A program made the translations under genes and the position numbers. From Chrysoperla carnea (Eukaryota; Arthropoda; Insecta; Neuroptera; Chrysopidae): DNA of 64,000 nucleotides. Positions 24,812-35,100 of this stretch are shown one piece after another. How positions within the stretch are numbered: the first letter of the stretch is position 1; every line of letters begins with the position of its first letter. The notes below the pieces were generated by a model. That model saw only the letters and a list, made by a program, of their open reading frames with translations. It searched no databases and had not been told where the DNA came from. The DNA is taken from positions 1 to 64,000 of the forward strand of contig NW_025408304.1 in the NCBI RefSeq assembly GCF_905475395.1, in the 5' to 3' direction.

Positions 24812-24889
24812 AAAATGATTTTGAAAAGAAGCGCCGAAGATGTGGGTATAATTTGAAAAAATTTTCTCATCAATTTTTGTTATCTTTTA

Positions 24890-25165
24890 CAACATTTTGT
24901 GATGTTTTCATCAATTTTATAACATTTTTATCAATTTTATAACATTTACGTCAATTTTTTTTACTTTTTGTTAATTTTGTATGTTTTTCATAAATTTTAT
25001 ATGTTTTTAATAAAAATATCATCTAAATAAGGATTTTGTTTTACTTAATAACAACCTCTTTTTTAATTTTTTTTCAGATTATATTTATTTTAAATAATAG
25101 TACAAAAATTGTTAATAATCAATATAATAATTTAAAGTAAGAGGAGAAATTTGTAAATTTTTTTC
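24890..25165. repeat. Internal duplication, copy B
   Basis: Counterpart of 22200-22460, here running into the intact end of the 215-aa gene. High similarity extends over about 260 bases of non-coding sequence, so the duplication is younger than most decay in the element. Confidence 0.8.
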
Positions 25166-25759
25166 TATAATGTCAGGATATTCCATTAACAATTCCAATA
25201 AAAATTTCTTCAATAGTAGATTTTTTTCTTGTTCAATCACTGATGAAATATTTGGACGCCAATTCCCAAATTGTGCTTGTGAGTTTTCCTCAGCCAGGAA
25301 ATTGTTTCTCACCATTTGCATATAACCAGGAATATTTAATGATTCCAATATTGAAAATTGAATGTCAATAATTTTTTCTACCTTAAACATTTTTTTAACT
25401 GTTTTATCGCCCAGAAAGATAGTAGAATTACTCGATGAAAACTTAATTATTTTCTTATTATAACAATCATGAGCAGAAATAGTAACATCATCAATTACAA
25501 TATCCACCAGAAAGTTATTTATATTATTTATATAATCCAAAATAATTTGTTGATTATTTAAGAGTTGTATCCATTGCGATTTAGTAAAATTTATAAATTG
25601 ACCACGATGTGTTTTAATTTGCATTATATTTGATAAATCAAAAGGCGAAATTCCAATAATAATAAATTTTGTTTCACATTTATTCAACTGAATTAAAGAT
25701 TTTAATAATACATCTTTTTTCATATTTAGATAATATTGATCAACCTGCTTCTGAGCCAT
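25112..25759 (-). CDS. Unrecognised 215-aa element protein
   Basis: Intact ORF starting MAQKQVDQYY. It contains IIIGISPFDLSN, IKTHRGQFINFTKSQW, a VDIVIDDVTI beta-rich stretch and a Leu-rich C-terminal helix (LLLKKFLLELL). No signal peptide, membrane segment or known motif. Two partial paralogues of its 3' end (22020-22170 and the tail of 22443-22766) show that this gene was duplicated inside the element. It shares orientation with the integrase and DUF8207-like genes, so it belongs to the leftward gene set. Retention of a full ORF beside broken neighbours is notable. Structural or DNA-binding roles are possible but unsupported. Confidence 0.65.
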   Translation of the reverse strand: MAQKQVDQYYLNMKKDVLLKSLIQLNKCETKFIIIGISPFDLSNIMQIKTHRGQFINFTKSQWIQLLNNQQIILDYINNINNFLVDIVIDDVTISAHDCYNKKIIKFSSSNSTIFLGDKTVKKMFKVEKIIDIQFSILESLNIPGYMQMVRNNFLAEENSQAQFGNWRPNISSVIEQEKNLLLKKFLLELLMEYPDIIEKNLQISPLTLNYYIDY

Positions 25760-26050
25760 TGTTAACGTTTACAGTTTCGCGATGGTTACTAATTAATAAT
25801 TTTTGAATTAAAAAGATGTAAATATATAGAGAACCTGAAATCACTCCCACCATCTATTGAAATAATTTATTAATATGCAAAGGGATCTAGCTAAGCAACT
25901 ACTTAGAGATTTATTTACTCAACTAGAGCCATTACATAGATAGAAATTAAAGCATTTTAATTATTTGTGTTAAAAATATGGAAAATATTTCTTGTTTAAA
26001 AATGTAATAATTAAAAAAAATATTTTATTTATAGCAACATTTCATTTTTG
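25760..26050. other. Intergenic spacer
   Basis: AT-rich sequence between the 215-aa gene and the chromodomain end of the integrase gene. No ORF or repeat recognised. Confidence 0.4.
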
Positions 26051-26969
26051 TTATAATAAATCCTTTTGAGGTATCCATTGAGAATCCTTGAACCCCAACC
26101 ATTTTACAAGCACCATATTTTTCCTCCTTTTTAAAATTTTTTCAACTAAATATATATCTGGATAATTTGTTTTCAATAATTCATATTGGTAGAATGATCC
26201 TAATATTGGATTTCCTTTCAAGTCTTCCAATAGATATGTATATGGATGTGATGATTGTACTTTTGTAATCTTGAAAACTTCCATTGTCCAATTTGGCATG
26301 TATTTCTTTTCAAATATATGTTTGTATTTGGATATGCATACAAAATCACCAACAGAAAAATTTTTATTCATTTTTTTGGTTGGATGGTTGATTATTATAA
26401 GCAGTTTTTAATAATTCCTCCTCATGGGCTTTAGTAACTTCACTTGGTTTCATAGCTATTGTCCGATGTGTTTTATTGTTATAAACCGCAACCATTTTTT
26501 GAAGAATATCAACCCACTTGTATGATCCATTAAGTGAAAATTGTTTATATAACATATTTTTCAATTTTCTATTGAAACGTTCTATAATTGCACATTTTTT
26601 TGTAGAATAACTTGGATATATATTAATTTTATACTCTTTCATTAACTTTAGAAAATATAAATTGAAGAATTCTTTCCCTTGATCAACATGCAGATTCTTA
26701 GGTGGTGTAGTTCTTTCCAATATTTTTTCAAATGCATTTGTTACTTCTTTCCCAGTTTTTGTTTTCAGAGGTTCACAATAAGCAAATTTAGAAAAACAAT
26801 TGATTACAGTAAGTATATATTTATAGCCATTATTTTCTTTTGAATAATTTCTCATTTCTACTAAATCAGCTTCAAATAAATCATCTATTCCAAATAGTTT
26901 ATATTTTCGTCTAGGAAAGTTTACTCTGACAGGTTTATGAATTTCATTTACAATTTCTGATTTTTCCAT
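26051..26969 (-). pseudogene. Integrase with C-terminal chromodomain, frame-broken
   Basis: DDE integrase of the Maverick/Polinton type. From the Met at 26969, the HKPVRVNFPRR linker precedes the catalytic core with D35 (EADLVEM), D96 (LHVDQGKEF) and E130 (AIIERFNRK), 33 residues apart for the last pair. All three catalytic acids are present. The C-terminal part lies in another frame (26371-26051): an SH3-like FSVGDFVCIS start and a chromodomain (YLVEKILKRR, VLVKWLGF, WIPQKDLL). The frames meet at a seven-A run near 26365-26371, where one extra A explains the break. No N-terminal HHCC zinc domain remains. An upstream in-frame extension to 27074 is hydrophobic and probably not translated. It would insert the element; the chromodomain could steer it to heterochromatin, matching its location here. 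Confidence 0.85.
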
Positions 26970-27123
26970 TATACACTGATTAAATGCAATGTTATTTATA
27001 ATTTTATACAATAAATTAACAATTAATATTAAAAATATCGCATATGGAGCATATGTATTCACGTAGAAATTCATTCTGATAATAAATTAACCGTTAACGA
27101 TTTGTTTTATAAATAGAGAAAAA

Positions 27124-27832
27124 TTAAGCTATAATACCACTCCCTCTCAATTCTGATAAAATGCTTATTATCTCATTTTCTAAGCCTGAATTTCCAGCGA
27201 GCTTTTCCGAATTTAAAAGCTTAAGACGTTGTATTAATTTATTTGGATCAGTGTAATAAATTACTTTTGGCTTATGCAAGCTACGGTATGATATCCCCTC
27301 ACCCTCATGAAACAATTTTGAAATAATATCACGATATTTATTACTTCGTTCACCAGAAATTTGACCATTGCTCTTAAATTTTTTACGATGTACATTTGTT
27401 AGCTGAAGTATATGTTTATATGTTTCTAGATCTGCTTCATCATAATTTTGAGATTTTTTCTTGAATAATAATTCACAAAGCCCTTCAGTTAGCTGAAACA
27501 TTTTTTCCGTTAAGCTTCATATAGTCATTTTGAAAATCAACACTTGAATTTCCTATTTTCCAATCATCTTTCTCTCTACTAACACCAAAAATGTATTTTT
27601 TATCTTTTGAATTTAAATATTTTTGCATATATTTAAGTACATTGGGGCCGTATTTTGTTTCTAATGATGAGTCATCCTCTTTTTTAATGTCTAATATTTC
27701 TCTTTCATTTTTTATTTCATCTTTGATTAAAGGAGCTTTGGTTATTTTTTCAGATAACTCATTAATCGGTTGTATAATGGGTTTGTATAGTGTTTGTAAA
27801 TTTTGTTCCAATCTCTGCTCGCCACGTTTCAA
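27124..27832 (-). pseudogene. DUF8207-like gene, frame-broken
   Basis: Two overlapping frames of one gene. The first (27832-27485) has coiled-coil-like Glu/Lys-rich sequence, then YGPNVLKYMQKYL, FGVSREKDDWKIGNSSVDF and the LNGK motif. The second (27501-27124) continues with TEGLCELLFKK, DLETYKHILQLTNVH, and the tail YYTDPNKLIQRLKLL, NEIISILSELRGSGII. I recall this motif order from insect proteins annotated DUF8207, often near Maverick-like integrases; I could not check it. The break is at a six-A run near 27500 and again needs one A removed. Function unknown; nuclease- or virion-associated roles would be guesses. Confidence 0.7.
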
Positions 27833-28078
27833 TAATAAATATTTGGCTCTTATATTTTTTCTGGCACTAATTATCCTTTTCTATTTTTTCATCCATTCTG
27901 AACAACTAACGATTTACATCTGATGCAGTTTAACCAACATCTTATGTATTTATAATTATATACTTATCAAACCCACACCTATATCGTCCATTATTTAATT
28001 CTGACTCCTTATCGATAACAATAAGACCATATTTATTCTTCCAGCATTCACCACAAAGTGTACAAAATTTTTCAAAAT

Positions 28079-28562
28079 ATCGGAGCACTATCGGAGCGCT
28101 ATCGGAGCAATTTGGATATTCGGAGCACTATCGGAGCACTATCGGAGCACTATCGGAGCACAATTTGGATATTCGGAGCAATTTTTATCAAAAATTGATA
28201 TAGTCGGAGCAATTTTTATCAAAAATTGATATTATCGGAGCAATTTTTATCAAAAATTGATATAGTCGGAGCAATTTTTATCAAAAATTGATATTATCGG
28301 AGCAATTTTTTATCAAAAATTGATATAGTCGGAGCAATTTTTATCAAAAATTGATATATTCGGAGCAATTTTTATCAAAAATTGATATAGTCGGAGCAAT
28401 TTTTATCAAAAATTGATATAGTCGGAGCAATTTTTATCAAAAATTGATATAGTCGGAGCAATTTTTATCAAAAATTGATATAGTCGGAGCAATTTTTATC
28501 AAAAATTGATATAGTCGGAGCAATATCGGAGCAATATCGGAGCACTATCGGAGCACAATTTG
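28079..28562. repeat. 31-bp palindromic minisatellite
   Basis: Eleven near-identical 31-bp units (28172-28519), each TCGGAGCAATTTTTATCA followed by AAAATTGATATAG, with an internal inverted repeat CAATTTTT/AAAAATTG that can form a hairpin. Both sides carry shorter degenerate TCGGAGCACTA units of 10-12 bp. It lies between the DUF8207-like gene and the C2H2 gene, upstream of the former. It could be a replication, packaging or regulatory repeat, or a simple expansion. Confidence 0.9.
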
Positions 28563-28903
28563 GGTAATATCGGTTTGATTTGACTATTTGTATGTTTGCA
28601 CTTATTCCAGAATCTAATCAAATTATGAACTTGACATTTTTAAATCATCATTTAAGGTAAGTTCATTATTTCAATCAGAATTCATATTGATTCACAAACA
28701 TCTTCTACACTAATACCTGGAATTGGGGAAATATGATGGATGTATTTTTTTGAAAATATCTTGTAATTCCAATAATTTTAAAATAATAAAAATGTTTTAT
28801 CTTGATAGACTGTTTTATTTTTAAAAATTATTCATAGAACGTATTACTAAATGATTTTTAATAAGAAATTACTAATTTTATGTTAAAAGTTAATATCAAC
28901 TTG
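28563..28903. other. Spacer between minisatellite and C2H2 gene
   Basis: AT-rich sequence holding the 3' flank of the C2H2 gene. No ORF, splice pattern or repeat recognised. Confidence 0.4.
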
Positions 28904-29497
28904 TTATTTAATTATATTTGTTTTTCGCAAGTGATGAATTATAGACAGTATTTCTTTTCCAACATCAGTAGAATATAGACTTCTTAATGTATCAATTAAT
29001 ACATTGGGATCAATATTATAATAAGAAATATTTCCATCAACCTCTAGGACACTCTTACTATTCATACCTGATTCATATTCCTTGTATTGTTTAGTTTGTG
29101 AATTATCCAATTTGCTTCTATCACTACTCATACCTGATTCATATTCCTTGTATTGTTTAGTTTGTGAATTATCCAATTTGCTTCTATCACTACTCATTTT
29201 CAGATTAAACCTTTGATTGATACTCTCCGATTCATTAAATGAAATATCATCATATGTTTCGTCATCATTTGGTTTTAACTTTGAAGTTTTAGCAACGATA
29301 GATTCCGAACTCTTTGAAGAATTGCTCAATGTTCGTTTTCTTTTACTAGATTCAGCAATAGAACAATCTTTATCATTATGTATATTTTGAATAGCATTGT
29401 TGAAATCAAAGGTGTGACAACGCTGGATGTGTCTATTTTTATTAAATGTCCGAGAAAATATGAGATCACAATATTCACATTTAAACATGTTTATCAA
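28904..29497 (-). CDS. C2H2 zinc-finger protein with DUF8207-like tail
   Basis: ORF of 197 aa. A single classical finger starts the protein (CEYC at residues 6-9, then HIQRCH; C-x2-C-x12-H-x4-H). A Ser/Lys-rich segment (SSKRKRTLSNSSKSSES) looks like a nuclear localisation region. A 22-residue segment starting MSSDRSKLDN is repeated twice exactly, from a 66-bp tandem duplication at about 29066-29197. The C-terminus (DPNVLIDTLRSLY, EILSIIHHLRKTNII) aligns with the last residues of the DUF8207-like protein (DPNKLIQRLKLL, NEIISILSELRGSGII). A DNA-binding partner of that protein is a reasonable inference. The start MINMF has a second Met three codons on; either could be used. Confidence 0.75.
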   Translation of the reverse strand: MINMFKCEYCDLIFSRTFNKNRHIQRCHTFDFNNAIQNIHNDKDCSIAESSKRKRTLSNSSKSSESIVAKTSKLKPNDDETYDDISFNESESINQRFNLKMSSDRSKLDNSQTKQYKEYESGMSSDRSKLDNSQTKQYKEYESGMNSKSVLEVDGNISYYNIDPNVLIDTLRSLYSTDVGKEILSIIHHLRKTNIIK

Positions 29498-30896
29498 AAA
29501 ACTGTATCGGTTGTGATCAGACTGATGGAGTATCTTGAAATAATTTTAACGTCTTAATTGATGTATAATTTAATAGCTTATTTTCATTCTCTAGTTTTTA
29601 TATAAACTCTGCGCGTGATTCACTTTACGTTTTTTTATTAATTGGTTTATCATTTACCGAATCATCCTGTTTTTCTACAAGATTATTCAACGGGTAAGTA
29701 ATAGGCTTAAATGTTTTTTTTCTAATGTGATGACTGTTGATTGTTCACCTGTTTTGAGTGCATTTACTCTACTCAATCAGCTCTTTCTTTTGTATTAAAC
29801 ATGCAAGTTCACAAATAAATGATCTATATGTTTTGTAAACACTGATAAAATAAAACAATTAATAAATATATGTATGTCCACTATGTATGACTTAAGCCTC
29901 CTTATTAACATTATTTGTTAAAGAATTACATATAAAGTATCTGTTGAGGAACAGTAAACAGAGAACATGTGTTTTTGTTAGGAAATAAGAACTGACTTCA
30001 GACTCAACGCGTAAGTCTACTGTTGTTGACTTAAGGTAACTAATCTCATCAAGGACAAATGTTATCTTTTTCCTACATATGTCAAATTATTTTCAAACAA
30101 GTAAAACAAACAATTCTCGTGTAATGTTTCATACAAATGGCTTGATATTCTCTAAAATGTGGTAAAAAACTTGTAATAATAATAAACATCAAACAATTGA
30201 CATGAAACCTACCAAAGTTTCTGAAAAACATAAAAATAAATTATTGAAAATTGTATATAATAGACATTCATCTAAGCAAAACGCTGAGAGAAAATTAATC
30301 ATCAGAGATTTTGTTTGAGTTTCCAAGTACAAAAATATACTCCCAATTGGTCTGTGGATGTTTTCAAGATTGTAAAAATCTAATCAACAGCTTCATATTC
30401 ATATCTATTGGAAAACTTGAGTAGGAAACCCATCATTTTACCCTTATGAATTATTGAAAACTAATTCCTCCTAATATATATTTAGTTCAAAAAATTTTTA
30501 AAAAGAAAAAAACAAAATGGTGTTAGCCAAGTGTTTTTTTTTTTGGTTTTAATAACCCTGAATGGATACCTAAAGAAAATTTGTTGTAAATAAAAAATAA
30601 CACAAGAAATATTTTTTAAGTAACTTGTTTTATTTACAAATTTAATTATTTATATACATCTGCTAATATTAAAATTATAGAACTTAGAAAAACAACTTTT
30701 ATTATTTGTTGTAATATTCAAATTATAACTCAATATATGATGGATAATGAGCACAAACTTTTCATTATATAGTAGATCTATTAAAATAAAAAATACATTA
30801 TTATTTATAAATATTTATTTAATAACTAACATTTTCTTTCTTCGTATGGTATGTGTTTATAATATTTTTTTTTATAACTTAACTATAATTATGCTC
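29498..30896. other. 1.4-kb region without a recognised gene
   Basis: AT-rich, with short ORFs only. Read on both strands for splice-joined frames; none convincing. The plus-strand frame at 30747-31025 is low-complexity Phe/Ile-rich and overlaps the nucleotidyltransferase gene antisense. The region may hold decayed genes or the promoter of the C2H2 gene. Confidence 0.45.
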
Positions 30897-31901
30897 TCAA
30901 TTTTTTTTTTTAATACAAGTATTAATTTCCTCAAACAGGCCATTTTCAAAAAAAGGAAAAATTTTCATATAAATTTTTTTTTTATTATGAATAGTTTCTC
31001 TATTAAAATAGAAAATTTTATCTAAAGAAAACATCATTATTATTTTAAAACTAATAGGACATATAGTATTGCTTCCTAAAATAATACGTTTATCATATTT
31101 CATAATTCTTTTAATAGTTTCAGATCTTTCTATGTCAATATGAATATCATTATTTTCTTTAAAATATGAAACACAATCTAATCGATGATTTAAAAATGTT
31201 AAATCCATAATTTGATTGGTCTCAGGAAAAAATCCACACTTACAAATTGCTAAATCAAAATGTTTTAATAGTTTTAAGGCACGAATGTACATTGAAAAGT
31301 AGGTTTCTTCATTTATGTTTTCATATTGACACTCATCAACAACCAGAATTACATTAACATGAAACTTATTATTCTGATAACTAACAAAATTAGTTTGTCT
31401 ATAATAATTATTGCGATAGAAATTCATTTTAATCATTCTTAAATCATAATTTTTTAGAGATTTGTCTACAAAGACAAAAATATCAACATCACCATAACTA
31501 TTAGTTTTACCCAAACTGAATGTTACAAATCCACCAGCAATTAAGATTTTACTTAGTGGAATATTCATTTCGTTTGAAAAAATCTCTACAAAACTATATA
31601 TATCGATACAATCTTTAAAGCAGTTTTTTTGATTGCTTTCCAAATAATTAATGAATGGATGCGGATAGGGCTTTAATTTAACTTTAAGAAAATTACTTTT
31701 CACATCACTCACAACACTCATTATTCCATTTTTAATAATATTATTAGTTATTGTTCCAATACATCCACCAATGCTTTTATCTTGCCATTCACTTCCATTA
31801 AAATGCTTAAATTTCATTGACCATGTATTATTCTCTGAATTAACATTAAAAGTTAAAATTTTAATTTGCTTATTTTCACAACAACCAACAAATAATGTCA
31901 A
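30897..31901 (-). CDS. Nucleotidyltransferase-fold protein
   Basis: Intact 334-aa ORF. Residues 119-143 read ILIAGGFVTFSLGK then YGDVDIFVF, which fits the nucleotidyltransferase signature of a GG/GS followed by a D-x-D pair (G123, G124, D138, D140). The expected third acid is unclear: the following strand reads NVILVVDE, with Asp one turn late. The C-terminal half has FDLAICKCGFF and MDLTFLNHRLD, as in large-virus and insect proteins of similar layout. The N-terminal 110 residues have no motif. Activity (nucleotide transfer or a pseudo-enzyme role) is undecided. It was the last gene before the LINE insertion, which lies only about 30 bases upstream of its ATG, so its promoter is probably lost. 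Confidence 0.65.
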   Translation of the reverse strand: MTLFVGCCENKQIKILTFNVNSENNTWSMKFKHFNGSEWQDKSIGGCIGTITNNIIKNGIMSVVSDVKSNFLKVKLKPYPHPFINYLESNQKNCFKDCIDIYSFVEIFSNEMNIPLSKILIAGGFVTFSLGKTNSYGDVDIFVFVDKSLKNYDLRMIKMNFYRNNYYRQTNFVSYQNNKFHVNVILVVDECQYENINEETYFSMYIRALKLLKHFDLAICKCGFFPETNQIMDLTFLNHRLDCVSYFKENNDIHIDIERSETIKRIMKYDKRIILGSNTICPISFKIIMMFSLDKIFYFNRETIHNKKKIYMKIFPFFENGLFEEINTCIKKKN

Positions 31902-31926
31902 ATAACTGCTGTTAATGGGCAGTTGT

Positions 31927-31966
<40 letters not shown>

Positions 31967-32114
31967 TTATTTAAAGTCGTTTTTTAACGTCGAGGTCATT
32001 AACGACTACTATTTACAAATCATAAATTACAAAACATTTTCTAAATTTTATCTAATAAATTCTCTTTTTTCAGTAATGAGATGGCTCGAAGACATTGTTC
32101 TTGATTGTTGAATG

Positions 32115-35100
32115 TTACTTTGAGATTGTTTGACAAGCCAATGACTCTCCGTTGTTGTTGGAGGCTCCCACAATTATATGTGGAACGGTCAGTCTGGCTC
32201 CACAATTTTGGCATACCTCTGGATTTGTCTTCGTTATTAGGTACGAGTGGGTGAGTTTTGTGTGCCCAATTCTCATTCTGGTGATCAGCACTTGATTTCG
32301 CCTGTTAAAGTTGGGAACCAAATCGAAAACACTCTCACGTATCTCGTGCAGCTTAGTTCCGCCTAAGTTGTGCCACTGTTGGTCCCAATGTGATTTCATT
32401 TTGCATCTGATGAGCTTCTTGGCATCTTTGTGGGTGATTGCTATATTTGTATCGAGCTCTACAAGAATTGCATCCTTTGCCGCTTTGTCAGCTAATTCGT
32501 TTCCTTCTATACCTTGGTGAGCCGGAACCCATACAAACGCAACTGATTTGTGGAGGGTTGCTATTTCATCCAGTAGTACATGGATCAATTGGATTAGGGG
32601 ATGCATGTTGTGTTGGTTTTTTATTGCTAAAAGAGCTGACATAGAATCTGAGTAGATCACATTGTGACTTGCATCCGCATCCTTGATTGTTTTCAATGCA
32701 CAGATAATTGCCATTAATTCGCACGTCCAAATGGAGCAGAAATCATAGATACGAGAAGAGCGGAGAGTGCCAGTATTGTTAACCACACCAAATCCCGCAT
32801 GATTTTCGGATACAGAACCATCGGTAAAATATTCAATACAATTCTGATATTTCCGCTTGGTTGTATGGAAAAGTGATCTATACATTGATGCTGTAGTTGT
32901 GATTCTGCTATGTTCCTTAATGCCTAAGTCCATGTTAATATTGAGCTGTTGCCAAGGAGGAAAGTGGCCAAGACTTCTTGTTACGATGTTAGGGAGATTT
33001 ATATTCAGTTCTTGCTTGTATAGTTGAATTCGTATTCGGAGGGGCTTTGGCAATCGTTTTATGTTGAAAACTTCCGTCAAAAAATCTTTAAATATTTGTC
33101 GGTGGGCTGGATTATTTGGGGTTGAAGCAATCGTGGCAGCGTATTCCAAGCACAGTTCTTTTCTTCGTAGATTTAATGGTGGGATATCTGCTTCCGCTTG
33201 TAGGCTTGAAATCGGGCTAGTACGGAATGCTCCCAGAGCTAAACGTATCGCCGTGTTTTGAACTGAGTCCAAGGCTTTTAATGAGTTATTACTTGCGGAA
33301 TCATAAACTATGGCTGCATAGTCTAACTTTGTTCTAATTAAGGCTTTGTAAATGGATAACAATATATTAGCGTCAGCACCATAGTCCTTCGAAGACAGAA
33401 CCTTTAGAATTCGAAGTCTAGATTGGCAATCACTTTTCAGATTCCTAATATGTGGGATCCATGTCAGTTTGTTGTCAAAGATCAAACCAAGAATCTTTAT
33501 TTGTTGCACCTTTTTGATTGGTTCGTTATAAATGGTAAGGGTGTTATGTTGGACATCATGGCCACGTTTAAATATCATGAATTCTGATTTAGTCTTCGAG
33601 AACTTGAATCCGCTTGTTCTGGACCAATCAAGAAGTTTGTTGATAGCATTTTGCATCATTTTGATGGTAACATTAATATTGGTTCCTCGTATGGAAAGTG
33701 AAAAATCGTCTACATATAATTTTCCTTTTAAAAAGGTTTGTTCGTTAGTTATTTGAAGAGCTTCATTGATGGCTATTAGGAACAATACAACGCTGAGAAC
33801 CGAACCTTGTGGTAATCCATTTTGTAATTCAATTTTTTTGGATAATGTATTTCGTAATTTGACTCTTATTGTACGGTGGTACATAAAATTGGAAATGTAT
33901 GCAATTAAATTACCATTGAAGCCCAATTTAATTAAATTAGATATCACTCTTCTAACCCACACCATCTCATAGGCCTTTTCTACATCCAGAGATAATAGGA
34001 GAAGATGCTCATTCATAGCTAGCGCATCACAGATATCCGATTCAAGGTTGACTAGGAAATCAGTGGTCGATCTCAAATTTCGCGAACCAAATTGAGTAGG
34101 AGCGATCATATTTTCATTTTCCAGCCTCCATCTAAGTCTTTTGCAAACCATTTTTTCCAGTATTTTACTCAAATTGCAGGTTAACGAGATTGGTCGATAG
34201 TTTGTAGCTTTAGTATGATCTTTGTTGGGTTTGGGTACAGGAATAACTATCGCCTCTCGCCATTGTTCTGGAAGCATTTGATTTATCCATATATAGTTAT
34301 ATATATCCAATAGATAACTTTTACAAATATTTGGAAGTTTTTTAATGAGCATGTTGGGTATGCCATCCGGACCAGGGCTTGAATTTTTGCAGGTGTTGAT
34401 TGCGTGGTGGAGCTCATTTAACAAGAAAGGGTTATTTATTGGATCCATATTATAGTTAAGATACTCAGGCTCATTTGTTATAGAGTTTTTATGACGCTGA
34501 AAGGTAATTGGATAATTGGTGTCAGATGAATTGGCTGCAAAAGTTTCGACCATATGATCGGCGATGGTTTGTATTTCAGGAGTTGAGGTGTTATCTATTT
34601 CAGGCAGTAACGGAATTGGGCTACTTGAATAGTTACCTCTTATTCGTTTTAGTTTTGTCCATACAGTTGTCATTGGAGTGGTATGAGTGATGGAAGAAGT
34701 GAAATTAAGCCAACTTTCTCTTTTACTTTCTTTAATTGTTCTCCTAGCAAATGCTCGGGAACGTTTGAATTGGATCTTGTTTTCTTCGGATCCATTTTTT
34801 TTAAATTTTCGATATGCCCTCTTGGCTTCTTGTATGACCCTTTTACATTCAGGATTCCACCACGGGACAATCTTTTTGTGATTATGACTTAATGATTTTG
34901 GTATAGAGTCGTTGGCTGCATTGGTTATGAAACTTGTAAATTTATCCATAATTTCCTGGATTGTTAAGTTATAAAACTGAGATGGTTGTGGTAATTCGCA
35001 TAGTTTTTCTATAATTTGGTGCTGATAGTTGTCCCAATTAGCGCGGTTAAAAATCCATCGTGATGGGTTTTCAAACTGGTTTAAGTTAATTTTATATCTT

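Noticed and set aside
26360..26375. Programmed -1 frameshift in the integrase gene
   Set aside because: The chromodomain frame is +1 relative to the integrase at this A-run, so a classical -1 slippery site does not explain it.
27591..27923. 110-codon plus-strand ORF
   Set aside because: Antisense to the DUF8207-like gene, which has recognisable motifs; the ORF is hydrophobic by reversal of Lys/Asn-rich codons.
28079..28562. CRISPR-like array
   Set aside because: The units are contiguous tandem repeats without unique spacers, in a eukaryotic transposon.
30747..31025. 92-codon plus-strand ORF
   Set aside because: Low-complexity Phe/Ile/Asn and overlaps the end of the nucleotidyltransferase gene.
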